DNA of 33,647 nucleotides from Bacteroides sp. (GTDB taxonomy: Bacteria > Bacteroidota > Bacteroidia > Bacteroidales > Marinifilaceae), in the NCBI GenBank assembly GCA_021771575.1, contig JAETOX010000021.1, positions 1-33,647 on the forward strand. The letters run 5' to 3'. Positions within the stretch are counted from its first letter, which is position 1, and every line of letters begins with the position of its first letter. The position numbers and the translations under genes are program-made. The notes under the pieces are model-generated. The model did not search any database. It was not told the origin of the DNA and saw nothing but the letters and a program-made list of their open reading frames with translations. Of this stretch, positions 24,666 to 33,553 are shown piece after piece.

Positions 24666-26453
24666 ATGGAAAACATTCGGAATTTTTGTATTATCGCACA
24701 TATCGACCACGGAAAAAGTACGTTGGCCGACCGTTTATTGGAATATACCGGGACAGTAACAGGCAAAGATTTACAAGCACAGGTACTGGACGACATGGAT
24801 CTGGAACGGGAACGAGGCATCACGATCAAGAGTCATGCAATTCAAATGGACTATAATTACCAAGGTAAAAAATATGTTCTTAACCTGATCGATACCCCGG
24901 GACATGTCGATTTTTCATACGAGGTATCCCGCTCGATCGCGGCTTGTGAAGGAGCTTTGCTGATTGTAGATGCTACACAGGGAATTCAGGCCCAAACGAT
25001 CTCCAATCTGTATCTGGCTGTCGAGAATAACCTGGAAATCATTCCTATCCTCAATAAAATGGATATGCCCAATGCTATGCCCGAAGAAGTGAAAGACCAG
25101 ATTGTCGAACTGTTGGGCTGCAAACGGGAAGACATCATCGAAGCCAGCGGAAAAACCGGTATGGGTGTAGAAGAAATTTTGCATGCTATCGTAGAACGGG
25201 TACCACATCCGGAAGGCTTTCCAAACCAGCCTTTGCAAGCTTTGATTTTCGACTCAGAATTCAACTCTTTCCGGGGAATCATCACATATTGCCGCATTAT
25301 AAACGGCAAGCTACACACCGGCGATTTAGTGAAATTCGTCAATACCGGAAAAGAATATACCGCCGACGAAATCGGAGTACTTCGCCTGAAGCCGGAACCC
25401 CGCCCTGTGTTGGAAACCGGTGATGTCGGGTATATTATTTCGGGCATCAAAACTTCGTCGGAAGTAAAAGTGGGCGACACCATCACCCATGTCAATCGTC
25501 CATGCGAAGTAGCCATCGACGGTTTCGAGGAAGTCAAACCTATGGTATACGCCGGTATTTATCCCATTGAATCCGAAGATTACGAAGACCTGAGAGCATC
25601 GATCGAAAAATTGCAACTCAACGATGCTTCCCTGACCTTCGAACCGGAATCCTCGGCAGCCCTGGGCTTCGGATTCCGTTGCGGTTTTTTGGGTATGTTG
25701 CACATGGAAATCGTACAAGAACGCCTCGACCGGGAGTTCAATATGAATGTGATTACGACCGTACCGAATGTGATGTACATCGCCCATACGACCAAAGGAG
25801 AAGTGTATGAAATGCATAATCCTTCGGATATGCCCCCTCCCAGTACCCTCGATTTTATCGAAGAACCTTTTATCCGGGCACAAATCATTACACCGACAGA
25901 ATATATCGGTCCGATTATGACCCTTTGTCTGGGAAAACGGGGTATTCTGATTAATCAGCAATATCACACCGGCAACCGCATTGAAATTACTTATGAAATG
26001 CCACTGGGAGAAATCGTGTTTGACTTTTATGATAAACTGAAAAGCATCACCAAAGGCTACGCTTCATTCGATTACTACCAAATCGGTTACCGGAAAGCCA
26101 ATCTGGTGAAACTGGATATTTTGCTGAACGGGGAATCGGTAGATGCTTTGTCGGCACTCATCCATTTCGACAATGCGTACGCTTTCGGCCGCCGGATTTG
26201 CGAAAAACTCAAAGACCTGATTCCCCGCCAACAATTCGACATTGCCGTACAAGCCGCTATCGGCGCAAAAGTCATTGCCCGGGAAACCATAAAAGCTGTC
26301 CGCAAAGACGTAACCGCCAAATGTTACGGAGGCGATATCTCCCGGAAACGCAAGCTGCTGGAAAAACAAAAAGCCGGCAAAAAACGCATGAAACAGATCG
26401 GGAATGTCGAAGTACCACAAAAGGCTTTCCTGGCTGTACTGAAATTGGATTAA
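24666..26453 (+). CDS. lepA: Elongation factor 4 (LepA)
   Basis: Ribosome-binding GTPase, implicated in initiation and back-translocation. The 595-residue product has the full EF4 layout: G domain with G1 AHIDHGKST (11-19), the [13 protein letters not shown] switch, DTPGHVDF and NKMD; then domains II and III ([20 protein letters not shown]); and the LepA-specific C-terminal domain with the basic [20 protein letters not shown] and [18 protein letters not shown]. Length is normal. It reads into the peptidase C26 gene after 10 bases, so the two may share a transcript. Confidence 0.98.
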   Translation: MENIRNFCIIAHIDHGKSTLADRLLEYTGTVTGKDLQAQVLDDMDLERERGITIKSHAIQMDYNYQGKKYVLNLIDTPGHVDFSYEVSRSIAACEGALLIVDATQGIQAQTISNLYLAVENNLEIIPILNKMDMPNAMPEEVKDQIVELLGCKREDIIEASGKTGMGVEEILHAIVERVPHPEGFPNQPLQALIFDSEFNSFRGIITYCRIINGKLHTGDLVKFVNTGKEYTADEIGVLRLKPEPRPVLETGDVGYIISGIKTSSEVKVGDTITHVNRPCEVAIDGFEEVKPMVYAGIYPIESEDYEDLRASIEKLQLNDASLTFEPESSAALGFGFRCGFLGMLHMEIVQERLDREFNMNVITTVPNVMYIAHTTKGEVYEMHNPSDMPPPSTLDFIEEPFIRAQIITPTEYIGPIMTLCLGKRGILINQQYHTGNRIEITYEMPLGEIVFDFYDKLKSITKGYASFDYYQIGYRKANLVKLDILLNGESVDALSALIHFDNAYAFGRRICEKLKDLIPRQQFDIAVQAAIGAKVIARETIKAVRKDVTAKCYGGDISRKRKLLEKQKAGKKRMKQIGNVEVPQKAFLAVLKLD

Positions 26454-26463
26454 ATCCCGATTT

Positions 26464-27180
26464 ATGGCACCGGTAATCGGCATCAGTACGAATTTTCTGA
26501 CCGTGGAAAAAGGTAAGTTCCTCGGCATGGAAAGGATATACGTGAACAAAGATTACGTAGAGGCCGTGACCCGGGCAGGCGGACTGCCTTTGCTTCTGCC
26601 ACCCGTGGAAGACCGCAGGATGATTCAACAATACGTGCAACTCTGCAATGGCTTCATTCTTTCGGGAGGAGGAGATATTAACCCCCTTTTATTCGGGCAA
26701 TTTCCCCATCCTAAACTGGAGGAATTCCACACGCCACTCGATCGTTCACAATGGTGGCTGACCGAAGAGATTCTGAAAACAGACAAGCCTTTATTGGCGA
26801 TCTGCCGCGGGATGCAACTATTGAATGTGGTACAGGGAGGTACATTGTGGCAGGACATGAGCGCTGTCGACCATCCGGTGATGCTGCACAGCCAAATCGG
26901 GCCACGAGGAGATATCTTCCACCCTGTAAAAATCGAACGCCATTCGATTTTAGGTGATTTATTCGGTGAACAACTGGAAGTCAATAGCTTTCATCATCAA
27001 GGTGTGGATAGATTAGGCAAAGATTTAAAAGTCACAGCCGTCGCCCCGGACGGCATGGTCGAAGCCATAGAAATGCCCGGACATCGGTTCGTCGTCGGAA
27101 TCCAATGGCACCCTGAAATGCTACTCACTGCTTCAGCACAAATGCTTCCCCTCTTCAGGCAACTTTTAATTTCTATTTGA
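26464..27180 (+). CDS. Peptidase C26 / gamma-glutamyl-GABA hydrolase family (class I glutamine amidotransferase-like) protein
   Basis: A 238-residue hydrolase like PuuD, expected to cleave gamma-glutamyl bonds. Visible features are the N-terminal PVIGIS strand, the ILSGGGDINPLLFGQ loop, the nucleophile elbow LAICRGMQLLNV (Cys114) and the His-Glu pair in GIQWHPEM (His216, Glu218), giving a complete Cys-His-Glu triad; FHHQGVDRLG is also typical. There is no signal peptide, so it acts in the cytoplasm. The substrate cannot be told from sequence; neighbours give no putrescine pathway context. It follows lepA by 10 bases. Confidence 0.92.
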   Translation: MAPVIGISTNFLTVEKGKFLGMERIYVNKDYVEAVTRAGGLPLLLPPVEDRRMIQQYVQLCNGFILSGGGDINPLLFGQFPHPKLEEFHTPLDRSQWWLTEEILKTDKPLLAICRGMQLLNVVQGGTLWQDMSAVDHPVMLHSQIGPRGDIFHPVKIERHSILGDLFGEQLEVNSFHHQGVDRLGKDLKVTAVAPDGMVEAIEMPGHRFVVGIQWHPEMLLTASAQMLPLFRQLLISI

Positions 27181-27221
27181 TATCCCTTTAATCGTTCCGG
27201 TAGTTTAGTGTGGAAAAGCCC

Positions 27222-27243
27222 GGACTTTTTTGACGTTTTCGAC
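27222..27243 (+). repeat. Degenerate GAC-T(n)-GAC intergenic repeat, copy 2
   Basis: Matches 2240-2261 at 21 of 22 positions. It sits between the convergent peptidase C26 and MFS genes. Unlike copy 1 it is not followed by further GAC-T(n) units. Confidence 0.55.
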
Positions 27244-27261
27244 TATTTCTCTATAGAAACC

Positions 27262-28638
27262 CTAATTTTTAATCTTTGCAACGTTTCTCATTCTTAATCC
27301 ACTGATCACCGCCGAGATAACAGCGATCACCGCACCGGAAACCAGCGCATAACGCATTCCATGACTGGGAAACATGGCAAATATAACAGCGACAAAGGCA
27401 GCACCAACCGTCTGTCCCAGCAAACGAGCCATACCCAGCATACCGCTGGCCCCTCCACTACGTTCTTTGGGGGCAGAAGCAATAATGGTGCTATTGTTAG
27501 GAGTGATAAACAAGCCAAAGCCGATACCTCCTACAAACATCCGCCACACGATATCGATATGCGAAGGATGAGCAGGCATCAGTGCCAACAACAATAAAGC
27601 GGCACTGAAGATAAGCAAGCCGATTCCCCCTAGCATGCCGGCATTATAACGGTCCATCAAGCGACCGGCCAAAGGAGCGGTAATCATGGTAGCCAAAGGC
27701 CAGGGGGTAAGCAACAATCCGGTGGCCACCTCACTTAAATGCAAAACCCGCTGAAAAAAGAATGGGATAGAAACCAAAGCCAGCATCTGCGCAATAAAAG
27801 AAAAAACAGAGGTTAACAAAGACAATGAAAAAATCCGGTTGTGCATTAAATCAACCGGAAAAAGCGGATAAGTCTGATGCCGCTGACGACGAATGAAAAA
27901 CCAACCGATGATCAACATGACAACAAAACCAGGCAGCAGAAAATACCAGTGGATATCATGTGCAAAACCATCGATGACCGAAATCAGTAATCCGAAAGTC
28001 AACGCATTCATTACTGCACTGACGACATCGAATCGTTTTCCCTCAGGCTTCCGCGGATTGCCGGGCAAATATTTCAAGCTCATCCCAAAAGCTGCCAGAC
28101 CGATCGGTACGTTGATCGCAAATAACCAAGGCCAATTCGCTACAGCCAGAATTCCAGCCGCCACAGTAGGCCCTGCCGCCGCAGCAACAGCAATAATAAG
28201 TCCGTTGATCCCCATCCCCCGGGCCAGATAACGGGCCGGAAAAATCACTCGCAGCAAAGCAGTGTTGACACTGGTAATAGCAGCAGCGCTAAAACCCTGC
28301 AGTCCCCGTGCAATAACGAGCGTAATAAAAGAATCGGAAAGAGCACAAATCAAAGAAGTAATACTGAACATCAATAACCCCACCACATACACCCGCTTGT
28401 ACCCCCAGAGATCTCCCAAAGAGGAAAAAGCCAATAAGGAAATCGTCATAGCCAACTGAAAAGCATTTACCACCCAAATCGAACTGGCCGGGTTGACATG
28501 CAGATCTCCTGCAATTGTCGGTAATGCAACATTCGCAATAGCACCATCCAACACTGCCATCGTCATACCCAAAGCAATTACAGCCATGGCCCCATTTCGC
28601 CGTGGTTGAGGCAAGCCGTCATCGATCATCCCTGTCAT
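27262..28638 (-). CDS. MFS drug-type transporter of the 14-helix DHA2 family
   Basis: Inner-membrane proton antiporter of 458 residues with about 14 hydrophobic helices. It has the DHA2-type N-terminus MAVLDGAIANVALPTIAGDL (TM1) and the A-type loop GDLWGYKRVYVVG after TM2. Further motifs are IARGLQGFSAAAI, the AAAAGPTVAAGIL motif-C-like helix, and late GGASGMLGMARLLGQTVGAA. It should export a drug or cationic compound; the substrate is unknown. I prefer ATG 28638 (AGGAT nearby); a GTG at 28677 would add 13 polar residues. It is divergent from the lipocalin gene, and a TAAGTTTG box at 28709-28716 precedes it. Confidence 0.92.
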   Translation of the reverse strand: MTGMIDDGLPQPRRNGAMAVIALGMTMAVLDGAIANVALPTIAGDLHVNPASSIWVVNAFQLAMTISLLAFSSLGDLWGYKRVYVVGLLMFSITSLICALSDSFITLVIARGLQGFSAAAITSVNTALLRVIFPARYLARGMGINGLIIAVAAAAGPTVAAGILAVANWPWLFAINVPIGLAAFGMSLKYLPGNPRKPEGKRFDVVSAVMNALTFGLLISVIDGFAHDIHWYFLLPGFVVMLIIGWFFIRRQRHQTYPLFPVDLMHNRIFSLSLLTSVFSFIAQMLALVSIPFFFQRVLHLSEVATGLLLTPWPLATMITAPLAGRLMDRYNAGMLGGIGLLIFSAALLLLALMPAHPSHIDIVWRMFVGGIGFGLFITPNNSTIIASAPKERSGGASGMLGMARLLGQTVGAAFVAVIFAMFPSHGMRYALVSGAVIAVISAVISGLRMRNVAKIKN

Positions 28639-28708
28639 ATCCTTTTCTTTATTCTTTCCATATACGTAAATCGACACAACTTAAGTTTCCCACTTTCGTA
28701 AAATTCAA

Positions 28709-28716
28709 CAAACTTA
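28709..28716 (-). promoter_or_regulatory. -7 box of the MFS transporter gene
   Basis: Minus strand TAAGTTTG, a perfect TAnnTTTG match in the 90-base divergent region between the MFS and lipocalin genes. Confidence 0.45.
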
Positions 28717-28728
28717 AATACAATATGT

Positions 28729-29193
28729 ATGGCAACAATCAATAAAACCACCGTTGACAACGTAGATCTCAAACGTTTCATGGGAACCTGGTACGAAATC
28801 GCCCGCTTCAATCACCGATTCGAAAGAGGTTTACAAGGAGTTACCGCAGAATATACCCTAAAAGAAAACGGCAAGATTCAGGTAAAAAACTGTGGCCACA
28901 AACAAACTTTACAAGGAGAAAAAACCTGCTCCGTCGGCAAAGCTCATCCCTCTCGTTCCGGCCAACCGGGACAATTAAGAGTTGCTTTTTTTCTCTTTTT
29001 CTACAGCGATTACAACATTATGGAACTGGATCCCGACTACCAATGGGCCCTCATAGGAAGTTCATCGGACAAATACCTGTGGATATTAAGCCGGACTCCT
29101 CATTTATCGCCCGAAACAACCAGTTATATTTTAGGAAAAGCCCGGAGCCGGGGATATGATATCACCAAATTACTTTTTATCCAGCAACCCTGA
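28729..29193 (+). CDS. Lipocalin-family (Blc-like) protein without a signal peptide
   Basis: A 154-residue beta-barrel ligand-binding protein. The lipocalin signature is clear: FMGTWYEIARFNHRFERGLQ (Gly19, Trp21), GVTAEYTLKENGKIQVKNCG, RVAFF-FFYSDYNIMELD and DYQWALIGSSSDKYLWILSR. Bacterial Blc proteins are normally outer-membrane lipoproteins that bind fatty acids or lysophospholipids. Here the ATG at 28729 gives no signal sequence or lipobox, so it may be cytoplasmic, as some bacterial lipocalins are, or the annotated start may be incomplete. It is divergent from the MFS gene with a 90-base gap. Confidence 0.9.
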   Translation: MATINKTTVDNVDLKRFMGTWYEIARFNHRFERGLQGVTAEYTLKENGKIQVKNCGHKQTLQGEKTCSVGKAHPSRSGQPGQLRVAFFLFFYSDYNIMELDPDYQWALIGSSSDKYLWILSRTPHLSPETTSYILGKARSRGYDITKLLFIQQP

Positions 29194-29457
29194 AATTAAC
29201 TGTGTACTCATTCCGGCATGATTTTGGTATTTTCTCCTTATTGATAGAGGCATTCCCAATTCTCTTTCCTATTGTAAATAAATATGTTATAACAAAGAGT
29301 ATATTAATGGGTAACGATTTAGAAACGAGCGATTATATACGTTATATCTTTCCGGAGATAATCGCTTATATTTCCTGTTTTTATTTTGTTATCCTTTACA
29401 AATGGAAGAAAAAATATTTTCTGAATGACCGCTCGGTTATATCAAATACCTTTTTAG

Positions 29458-30336
29458 CTATTTATTATTTTCTTTCCACTCATTTTTAGCAATAAGTTTG
29501 ATTTCACCGCTTTCTGCATTTTTGAGTATTGCTTTTATAAAATCCCGTGCATCAATGGAAATAACCGTTGTTTGATTTCCTCTTTCATAGGTATATTTTA
29601 CTTCTTTTATTTTGGTTTGCCCCAACTCATTAGTATTTATATAAGCATCCTGAAAATTAAACGTAAAGTCTGAATCTTTTTCAGAATTTTCCGGTAACTT
29701 CTTATCTAATTCATCAAAAGTAGTGATTGTTTGTCCTTTCCCGTCCCGGATTTTTTCATCTTTTGTTCCTAATGGAATATGTGTTGAGTTGCTCCATTGG
29801 ATACGTGATTTATGGGGATGCCAACTAAGTTTACTCATATTATCAAGAAATTCTTTATAACGTTGAAGATTCAGATTTTTAGCTTTAGCCCATTCTTCAT
29901 CCACTAAAAACAAGCGATGACGAACTTTTACATCGAAATTTAATATTGTTTCTCCGATAATTCCTTCTCCTTCATTTGGTGTTCTTAGTTCCATTAGATT
30001 AATACCATAATGAGAAGCGAATTTTTTTGCACCTTCTTGATAACCTACCTTTGTTACCATGATGCCAGCAACATTATTCAAATCAGACAAAACACCATAA
30101 AAATCCCGAACCTTTCCAACAGGAACTGTACTATTGTAGTTTTTACACTCAATGGCAACTTTATGCTTAACACCTGCTATTTCATACTCCCAGTAAACAT
30201 CAATCTGGTGTTCTTGACCTGAGTTGCCAATAAGTTTGATATTATGCTTAACCTCTACCGTTTTAACAACATCAGCATTGACCAACTCTTGATAGACTTC
30301 TTGAGCAAACTTTTCGTATTCGATATCTGGATTCAT
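29458..30336 (-). CDS. Mrr-like PD-(D/E)xK restriction endonuclease-family protein
   Basis: A 292-residue protein. The N-terminal ~150 residues form a nuclease-like fold: IEYEKFAQEVYQELV, then HQIDVYWEYEI (Asp46), VAIECKNYNS (Glu63-x-Lys65), VGKVRDFYGVLSDL and NVAGIMVTKVGYQEGAKKFA. The Asp...Glu-x-Lys core with a following KVRDF...AGIMVT pattern is the Mrr/restriction-like arrangement, so DNA cleavage is likely, perhaps of modified DNA. The C-terminal half (Lys- and Asn-rich, KKLPENSEKDSDFTF) is unrecognised and may choose the target. No methyltransferase or helicase is adjacent. The gene is AT-rich relative to neighbours, suggesting transfer. Confidence 0.75.
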   Translation of the reverse strand: MNPDIEYEKFAQEVYQELVNADVVKTVEVKHNIKLIGNSGQEHQIDVYWEYEIAGVKHKVAIECKNYNSTVPVGKVRDFYGVLSDLNNVAGIMVTKVGYQEGAKKFASHYGINLMELRTPNEGEGIIGETILNFDVKVRHRLFLVDEEWAKAKNLNLQRYKEFLDNMSKLSWHPHKSRIQWSNSTHIPLGTKDEKIRDGKGQTITTFDELDKKLPENSEKDSDFTFNFQDAYINTNELGQTKIKEVKYTYERGNQTTVISIDARDFIKAILKNAESGEIKLIAKNEWKENNK

Positions 30337-30524
30337 ACACCACAGCCTTAATTATAATGTGATAAAGATAAATATAAAAATGAGAAGGAAACAGATAAGT
30401 ACAAAAGAATGTAAGTAGACAGATTCAAAAAATCTTATTTTAATAGCCTTTAAAATGGTTATTCATAATTTATAGTGAAAATTTAAATTATGTATTTCTG
30501 AACTATCAGCTTCATTGGATATAG

Positions 30525-30558
30525 AAAAACCGGAATAATTTCAGTGGCATTATTCCGG
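30525..30558 (-). terminator. Rho-independent terminator of the two-gene unknown operon
   Basis: Perfect 10-bp stem CCGGAATAAT / ATTATTCCGG (30530-30539 and 30549-30558) around a 9-base loop. On the minus strand it is followed by GTTTTTC. It lies 19 bases after the stop at 30577. Confidence 0.8.
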
Positions 30559-30576
30559 CTTTTCCAATACTCTCCC

Positions 30577-31650
30577 TTATCCGGCAGTTTCCGGCGAGCG
30601 GTTCAGGAACTCCCCCAACTTCCGGTACACCGCCACAAACTCCCCGAACGTCAATTCCTCGGAATGGGTTTCGTTCACATCAATACAATATTCTATCTCC
30701 GTTTCCCCGCCCTCTTCCTGAGAAATGCGTTTACTTATCCACGGTATAGTTCTGATAGCGGGCAGCCTGCCGTCTTCTTTTATTTCAAATGTAATATCGG
30801 GTTGTGATTCTTGGGGGTAGTCTACAATGTCCCAACCTACCTTTTTATCCCCATTTTCCCCGAACACTTTCAGGAAATCCGATATGATACAGGCTATCCT
30901 TTGCATTTGTCCGGCAGGGATACCCTCTGAATCCGCATGTAAGTCGCCAAGGCTGTAATTAACGTGGAAATGGTTTTCATCCCCATATAAATCAATATTC
31001 TTGCTGATACTGATGCCATATCCGTCATAGTCTTTCATCTTACATTGGAATGGTGATTTTTCCCTTTCGATAAACCGTCCCATCGTTTCGTAAAGTTCTT
31101 TTATCTGAGGATAAAGCAGCCCGTAAATTTCTCCTTTGCCGATGGTCAGGCAATATCCCGTGCCTTCGGCTGCCAAACGCTCCTCCCGTTCCTTGTGTTT
31201 CCGCTCCCTTTCCTGTTCGTAGTTAAACAGCCGCTTTAACTCCTTTTCCTGGGTCCGGAAAAAGGCCTGCATGTTATGGGTTAGCTCATTCCATTCCGAA
31301 AGCAAACAGGCGGATACGGTGAAATCGTGCAATGTTTCAATCAGACGCTTGCTTTCCTCTTCGCCGGGTTTGCCGTTGGCAAGGTACCACGCGCAGGCTT
31401 TTTGTATGATGCCGCAATCAGTAAGCCACGGGCGCTCAAAAGAGATGAAGAGACGACCTAACCGACGGAAGCTGTCATGAAGCACTACCAACGGTTTGGG
31501 GGCAGTCATGTCGGCGGCATGATTTTTCAGGCTTTTTTCCAATTGGCTGAAAAATACGGATTCCGAGGGTGTCAGATTAAATTCCCGCTCTTTCTTCGGC
31601 TCTTGCTGTATTGCCTCTGGTGAAACCGGACGTTTTTCTGTGTTTTCCAT
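30577..31650 (-). CDS. Unrecognised 357-residue protein with a helical domain shared with its upstream neighbour
   Basis: I do not recognise this family. No signal peptide or membrane helix is visible. Residues ~57-145 are helical and contain SFRRLGRLF, SFERPWLTDCGIIQKACAWY (70-89) and then a charged coiled-coil stretch (~130-165, QEKELKRLF, ERERKHKEREERL). The first part matches the neighbour at 31650-32144 with identical spacing (W, D, QKAC and YL). The C-terminal ~190 residues carry ITFEIKEDGRLPAIRTIPWI and GETEIEYCIDVNETHSEELT and may be an alpha/beta domain. Start codon overlaps the neighbour's stop by one base, so the two are co-translated. The function is unknown; association with the nearby nuclease is only positional. 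Confidence 0.7.
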   Translation of the reverse strand: MENTEKRPVSPEAIQQEPKKEREFNLTPSESVFFSQLEKSLKNHAADMTAPKPLVVLHDSFRRLGRLFISFERPWLTDCGIIQKACAWYLANGKPGEEESKRLIETLHDFTVSACLLSEWNELTHNMQAFFRTQEKELKRLFNYEQERERKHKEREERLAAEGTGYCLTIGKGEIYGLLYPQIKELYETMGRFIEREKSPFQCKMKDYDGYGISISKNIDLYGDENHFHVNYSLGDLHADSEGIPAGQMQRIACIISDFLKVFGENGDKKVGWDIVDYPQESQPDITFEIKEDGRLPAIRTIPWISKRISQEEGGETEIEYCIDVNETHSEELTFGEFVAVYRKLGEFLNRSPETAG

Positions 31651-32144
31651 TATATACCTCCTTCCTGATTCGTGGTTTGTGATTCGGGAGAGACTTCGGG
31701 AGAAGCCGCATTGAGCAGACTTTCGGTTTCCTGTAGCATACGCCGGTAGTATTTCAGAAAGAAGGAAGCTAAACCCCGGTAGCGGTTAAGGGTAAACTGG
31801 AAATCGGACCAGCTTGTCCACGCTTCGATGACTTGCTGCCGCTCTTTGCAGGGAATATTATCCCCGGTAAGATAGGAGAAACAGGCTTTTTGCAGGGCAG
31901 GTATATCTTCTGCCCACGAACGCTCCAAAAATGCCAGCATTTCGGCAAACCGTTCGGTCCGGCGTCTGAAGCTAATTAACCAGGCGTCATCGGACAGCTC
32001 GGGCGTGGCGTCCGGATTGAACAGTAGCTGATGATGAAGATAATATTTTCTTACCTCGGTTTTTGCCTTGCACGGTGATTGCTCTGTTACTTGGAGAGCG
32101 TTTAATGTGTCATTAATGGACACGGTGTTCTCTGGTTGGTTCAT
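31650..32144 (-). CDS. Unrecognised 164-residue helical protein, first gene of the operon
   Basis: Not recognised. It is soluble and mostly helical: LSDDAWLISFRRRTERFAEM, then FLERSWAEDIPALQKACFSY (72-91) and a region with RYRGLASFFLKYYRRMLQET. The F-x-R-x-W...D...QKAC-x2-YL block occurs in the downstream protein with the same internal spacing, so the two appear to be diverged copies of one domain. The first ~35 residues are polar with no homology visible. Its start at 32144 lies beside a 426-base gap with inverted repeats; its stop overlaps the next start by one base. A paired subunit role is inference. Confidence 0.68.
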   Translation of the reverse strand: MNQPENTVSINDTLNALQVTEQSPCKAKTEVRKYYLHHQLLFNPDATPELSDDAWLISFRRRTERFAEMLAFLERSWAEDIPALQKACFSYLTGDNIPCKERQQVIEAWTSWSDFQFTLNRYRGLASFFLKYYRRMLQETESLLNAASPEVSPESQTTNQEGGI

Positions 32145-32570
32145 GTTTTGTCAATTAAATGGGTTAATTACTCTGATTCAGTTGTAAGCATGACATAAAC
32201 ACGAAAAGGCGTGAAATACTTCATCTGTTTCGTAACCTCAAGGCATCGCCAAACACCTGCCACCTACGAATAGAATCCATAGTCCACACCCATAGAGCAT
32301 GAAACTATTTTGCTATTGTCTCGGTGTAAAATTTTGGCGAATTTTGAGGTGAGACAGTAAAACAAAAAGTTTTCACTTATATACCTTTTCGTGTCCTAAC
32401 CCTTAAGGAACACTCTTTTCTTTCTTCGCGAAGATATTAAAAATTTTCATGACTGCATAAAATTGATTTTGTCTAAAACGTTAATTAATCGATAGCAAAT
32501 GTAGTGCATTGTAAATACAATGCAAAATATTATTAGAAAAATCTTTTATTTACGAATTAATAAAGAGGTT
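32145..32570. other. Gene-free region rich in inverted repeats
   Basis: No convincing gene in 426 bases. It holds a perfect 11-bp inverted repeat pair (32199-32209 and 32384-32394) enclosing a second symmetric dyad at 32317-32356, plus AT-rich sequence leading to the XRE gene. It contains the promoters of both divergent operons, but I could not identify a clear TAnnTTTG box for either. Confidence 0.6.
32199..32394. repeat. Inverted-repeat pair flanking a 174-base stretch
   Basis: ACACGAAAAGG (32199-32209) and CCTTTTCGTGT (32384-32394) are perfect inverted copies, and each is followed inward by a GTGAAA/TTTCAC pair offset by 6 bases. No target-site duplication is visible. Possible readings are a structured RNA or a small nonautonomous element. 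Confidence 0.45.
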
Positions 32571-32870
32571 ATGAAAAAGAATCTTACAAGTATTGATTTA
32601 TTTATAATTGACGCCGTAAAGAAGAGACGGGAAACCTTAAATATTACTCCAAATAAATTGTCTGTAATGATAGGTTTAAACCGAAATTTCATATATAGAA
32701 TTGAAACGTTAGAGTATAAGGAAAAGTATACGCCACATCAGTTAAACGAGATTGCAAAAGTATTGAATTGTAAAATTGCAGATTTTTTTCCAGTACCTTA
32801 CCTTGAACAAGATTGTATCGAAGAATACCACGAAATCCGCGAACGGCGGCGACAGGAGCTAAAGAAATAG
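32571..32870 (+). CDS. XRE-type helix-turn-helix protein
   Basis: A 99-residue DNA-binding protein. Residues ~10-65 fit the XRE fold: FIIDAVKKRRETLNITPNKL, SVMIGLNRNFIYRIE and HQLNEIAKVLNCKIADFF. The tail (EEYHEIRERRRQELKK) is a basic helix. I chose ATG 32571, preceded by AAAGAGG, over the in-frame ATG at 32520. It starts the plus-strand group with the ORF6N gene 45 bases downstream and is divergent from the two-gene unknown operon, so it could regulate either. Low GC compared with the core genes. Confidence 0.85.
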   Translation: MKKNLTSIDLFIIDAVKKRRETLNITPNKLSVMIGLNRNFIYRIETLEYKEKYTPHQLNEIAKVLNCKIADFFPVPYLEQDCIEEYHEIRERRRQELKK

Positions 32871-32915
32871 GAAAAACGCGGAACACCGGAATAAACGAAC
32901 CTCACAACCACAGCC

Positions 32916-33500
32916 ATGAACCAATTGCAAGTCATTCAAAGCAAGATATACGAAATCCGCGGACAACGCGTGATGCTGGATTTTGATTTAGCGGAACTGT
33001 ATGGTATTGAAACAAAGTATTTGAAACGTTCTGTCAAAAATAATATCCGCCGTTTTCCTCCCGATTTCATGTTTGAACTGACAAAAGAGGAATTTGACAG
33101 TTTGAGGTGCAATTTCAGCACCTCAAAAAGAGGAGGCATCCGGTATATGCCTTTCGCTTTCAGTGAGCATGGAGTTGCCCAGCTTTCTGCTGTTCTCAAT
33201 AGCGATATAGCCATCGAAGTAAACATTCAAATCATCCGTACTTTCGTTGCCATGCGGCAATGGATAGCCACTCCTCCCATTGATAAAAATGCGGAACTCC
33301 GGGAAGAAATGAAGAAATTGAAAGCATACATAGAAGACGTCTTCGCCGACCAGAACGACATCAACGAAGACACCCGCATACAAATCGAACTGATTAACCA
33401 GACCCTTGCCGAGTTGCAGGTGTGCAGCAAAGAGCGTGAAAAGAAGCCACGTCCCCGAATCGGATTTATCAGATACGACGAAGACTCCACGAAAAAGTAA
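32916..33500 (+). CDS. ORF6N-domain protein
   Basis: A 194-residue protein with an N-terminal ORF6N DNA-binding domain (about residues 5-95): YEIRGQRVMLDFDLAELYGI, KNNIRRFPPDFMFELTKEE and GGIRYMPFAFSEHGVAQLSA are diagnostic. The C-terminal part is a coiled coil (ELREEMKKLKAYIEDVFADQ) ending with a basic PRPRIGFIRYD segment. ORF6N proteins occur on phages, mobile elements and Bacteroidota islands; their exact role is unclear. It lies 45 bases after the XRE gene, and its spacing suggests one transcript. It supports an accessory, mobile-element-derived origin for this end of the window. Confidence 0.92.
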   Translation: MNQLQVIQSKIYEIRGQRVMLDFDLAELYGIETKYLKRSVKNNIRRFPPDFMFELTKEEFDSLRCNFSTSKRGGIRYMPFAFSEHGVAQLSAVLNSDIAIEVNIQIIRTFVAMRQWIATPPIDKNAELREEMKKLKAYIEDVFADQNDINEDTRIQIELINQTLAELQVCSKEREKKPRPRIGFIRYDEDSTKK

Positions 33501-33553
33501 AAAAGTGTTTGTGCCGTTACATTCCTGAAAAATCAGCGATTATTCGTATCTTT

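Noticed and set aside
29202..29489. 95-codon plus-strand frame after the lipocalin gene
   Set aside because: GTG start, overlaps the 3' end of the nuclease gene on the other strand, AT-rich. Two hydrophobic stretches could be a small membrane protein but nothing supports it; the 264 bases before the nuclease gene otherwise hold nothing I recognise.
32827..32960. Shared 12-base string ACGAAATCCGCG in the XRE and ORF6N genes
   Set aside because: Both copies lie in coding sequence for similar EIR peptides and no longer repeat surrounds them; probably chance.
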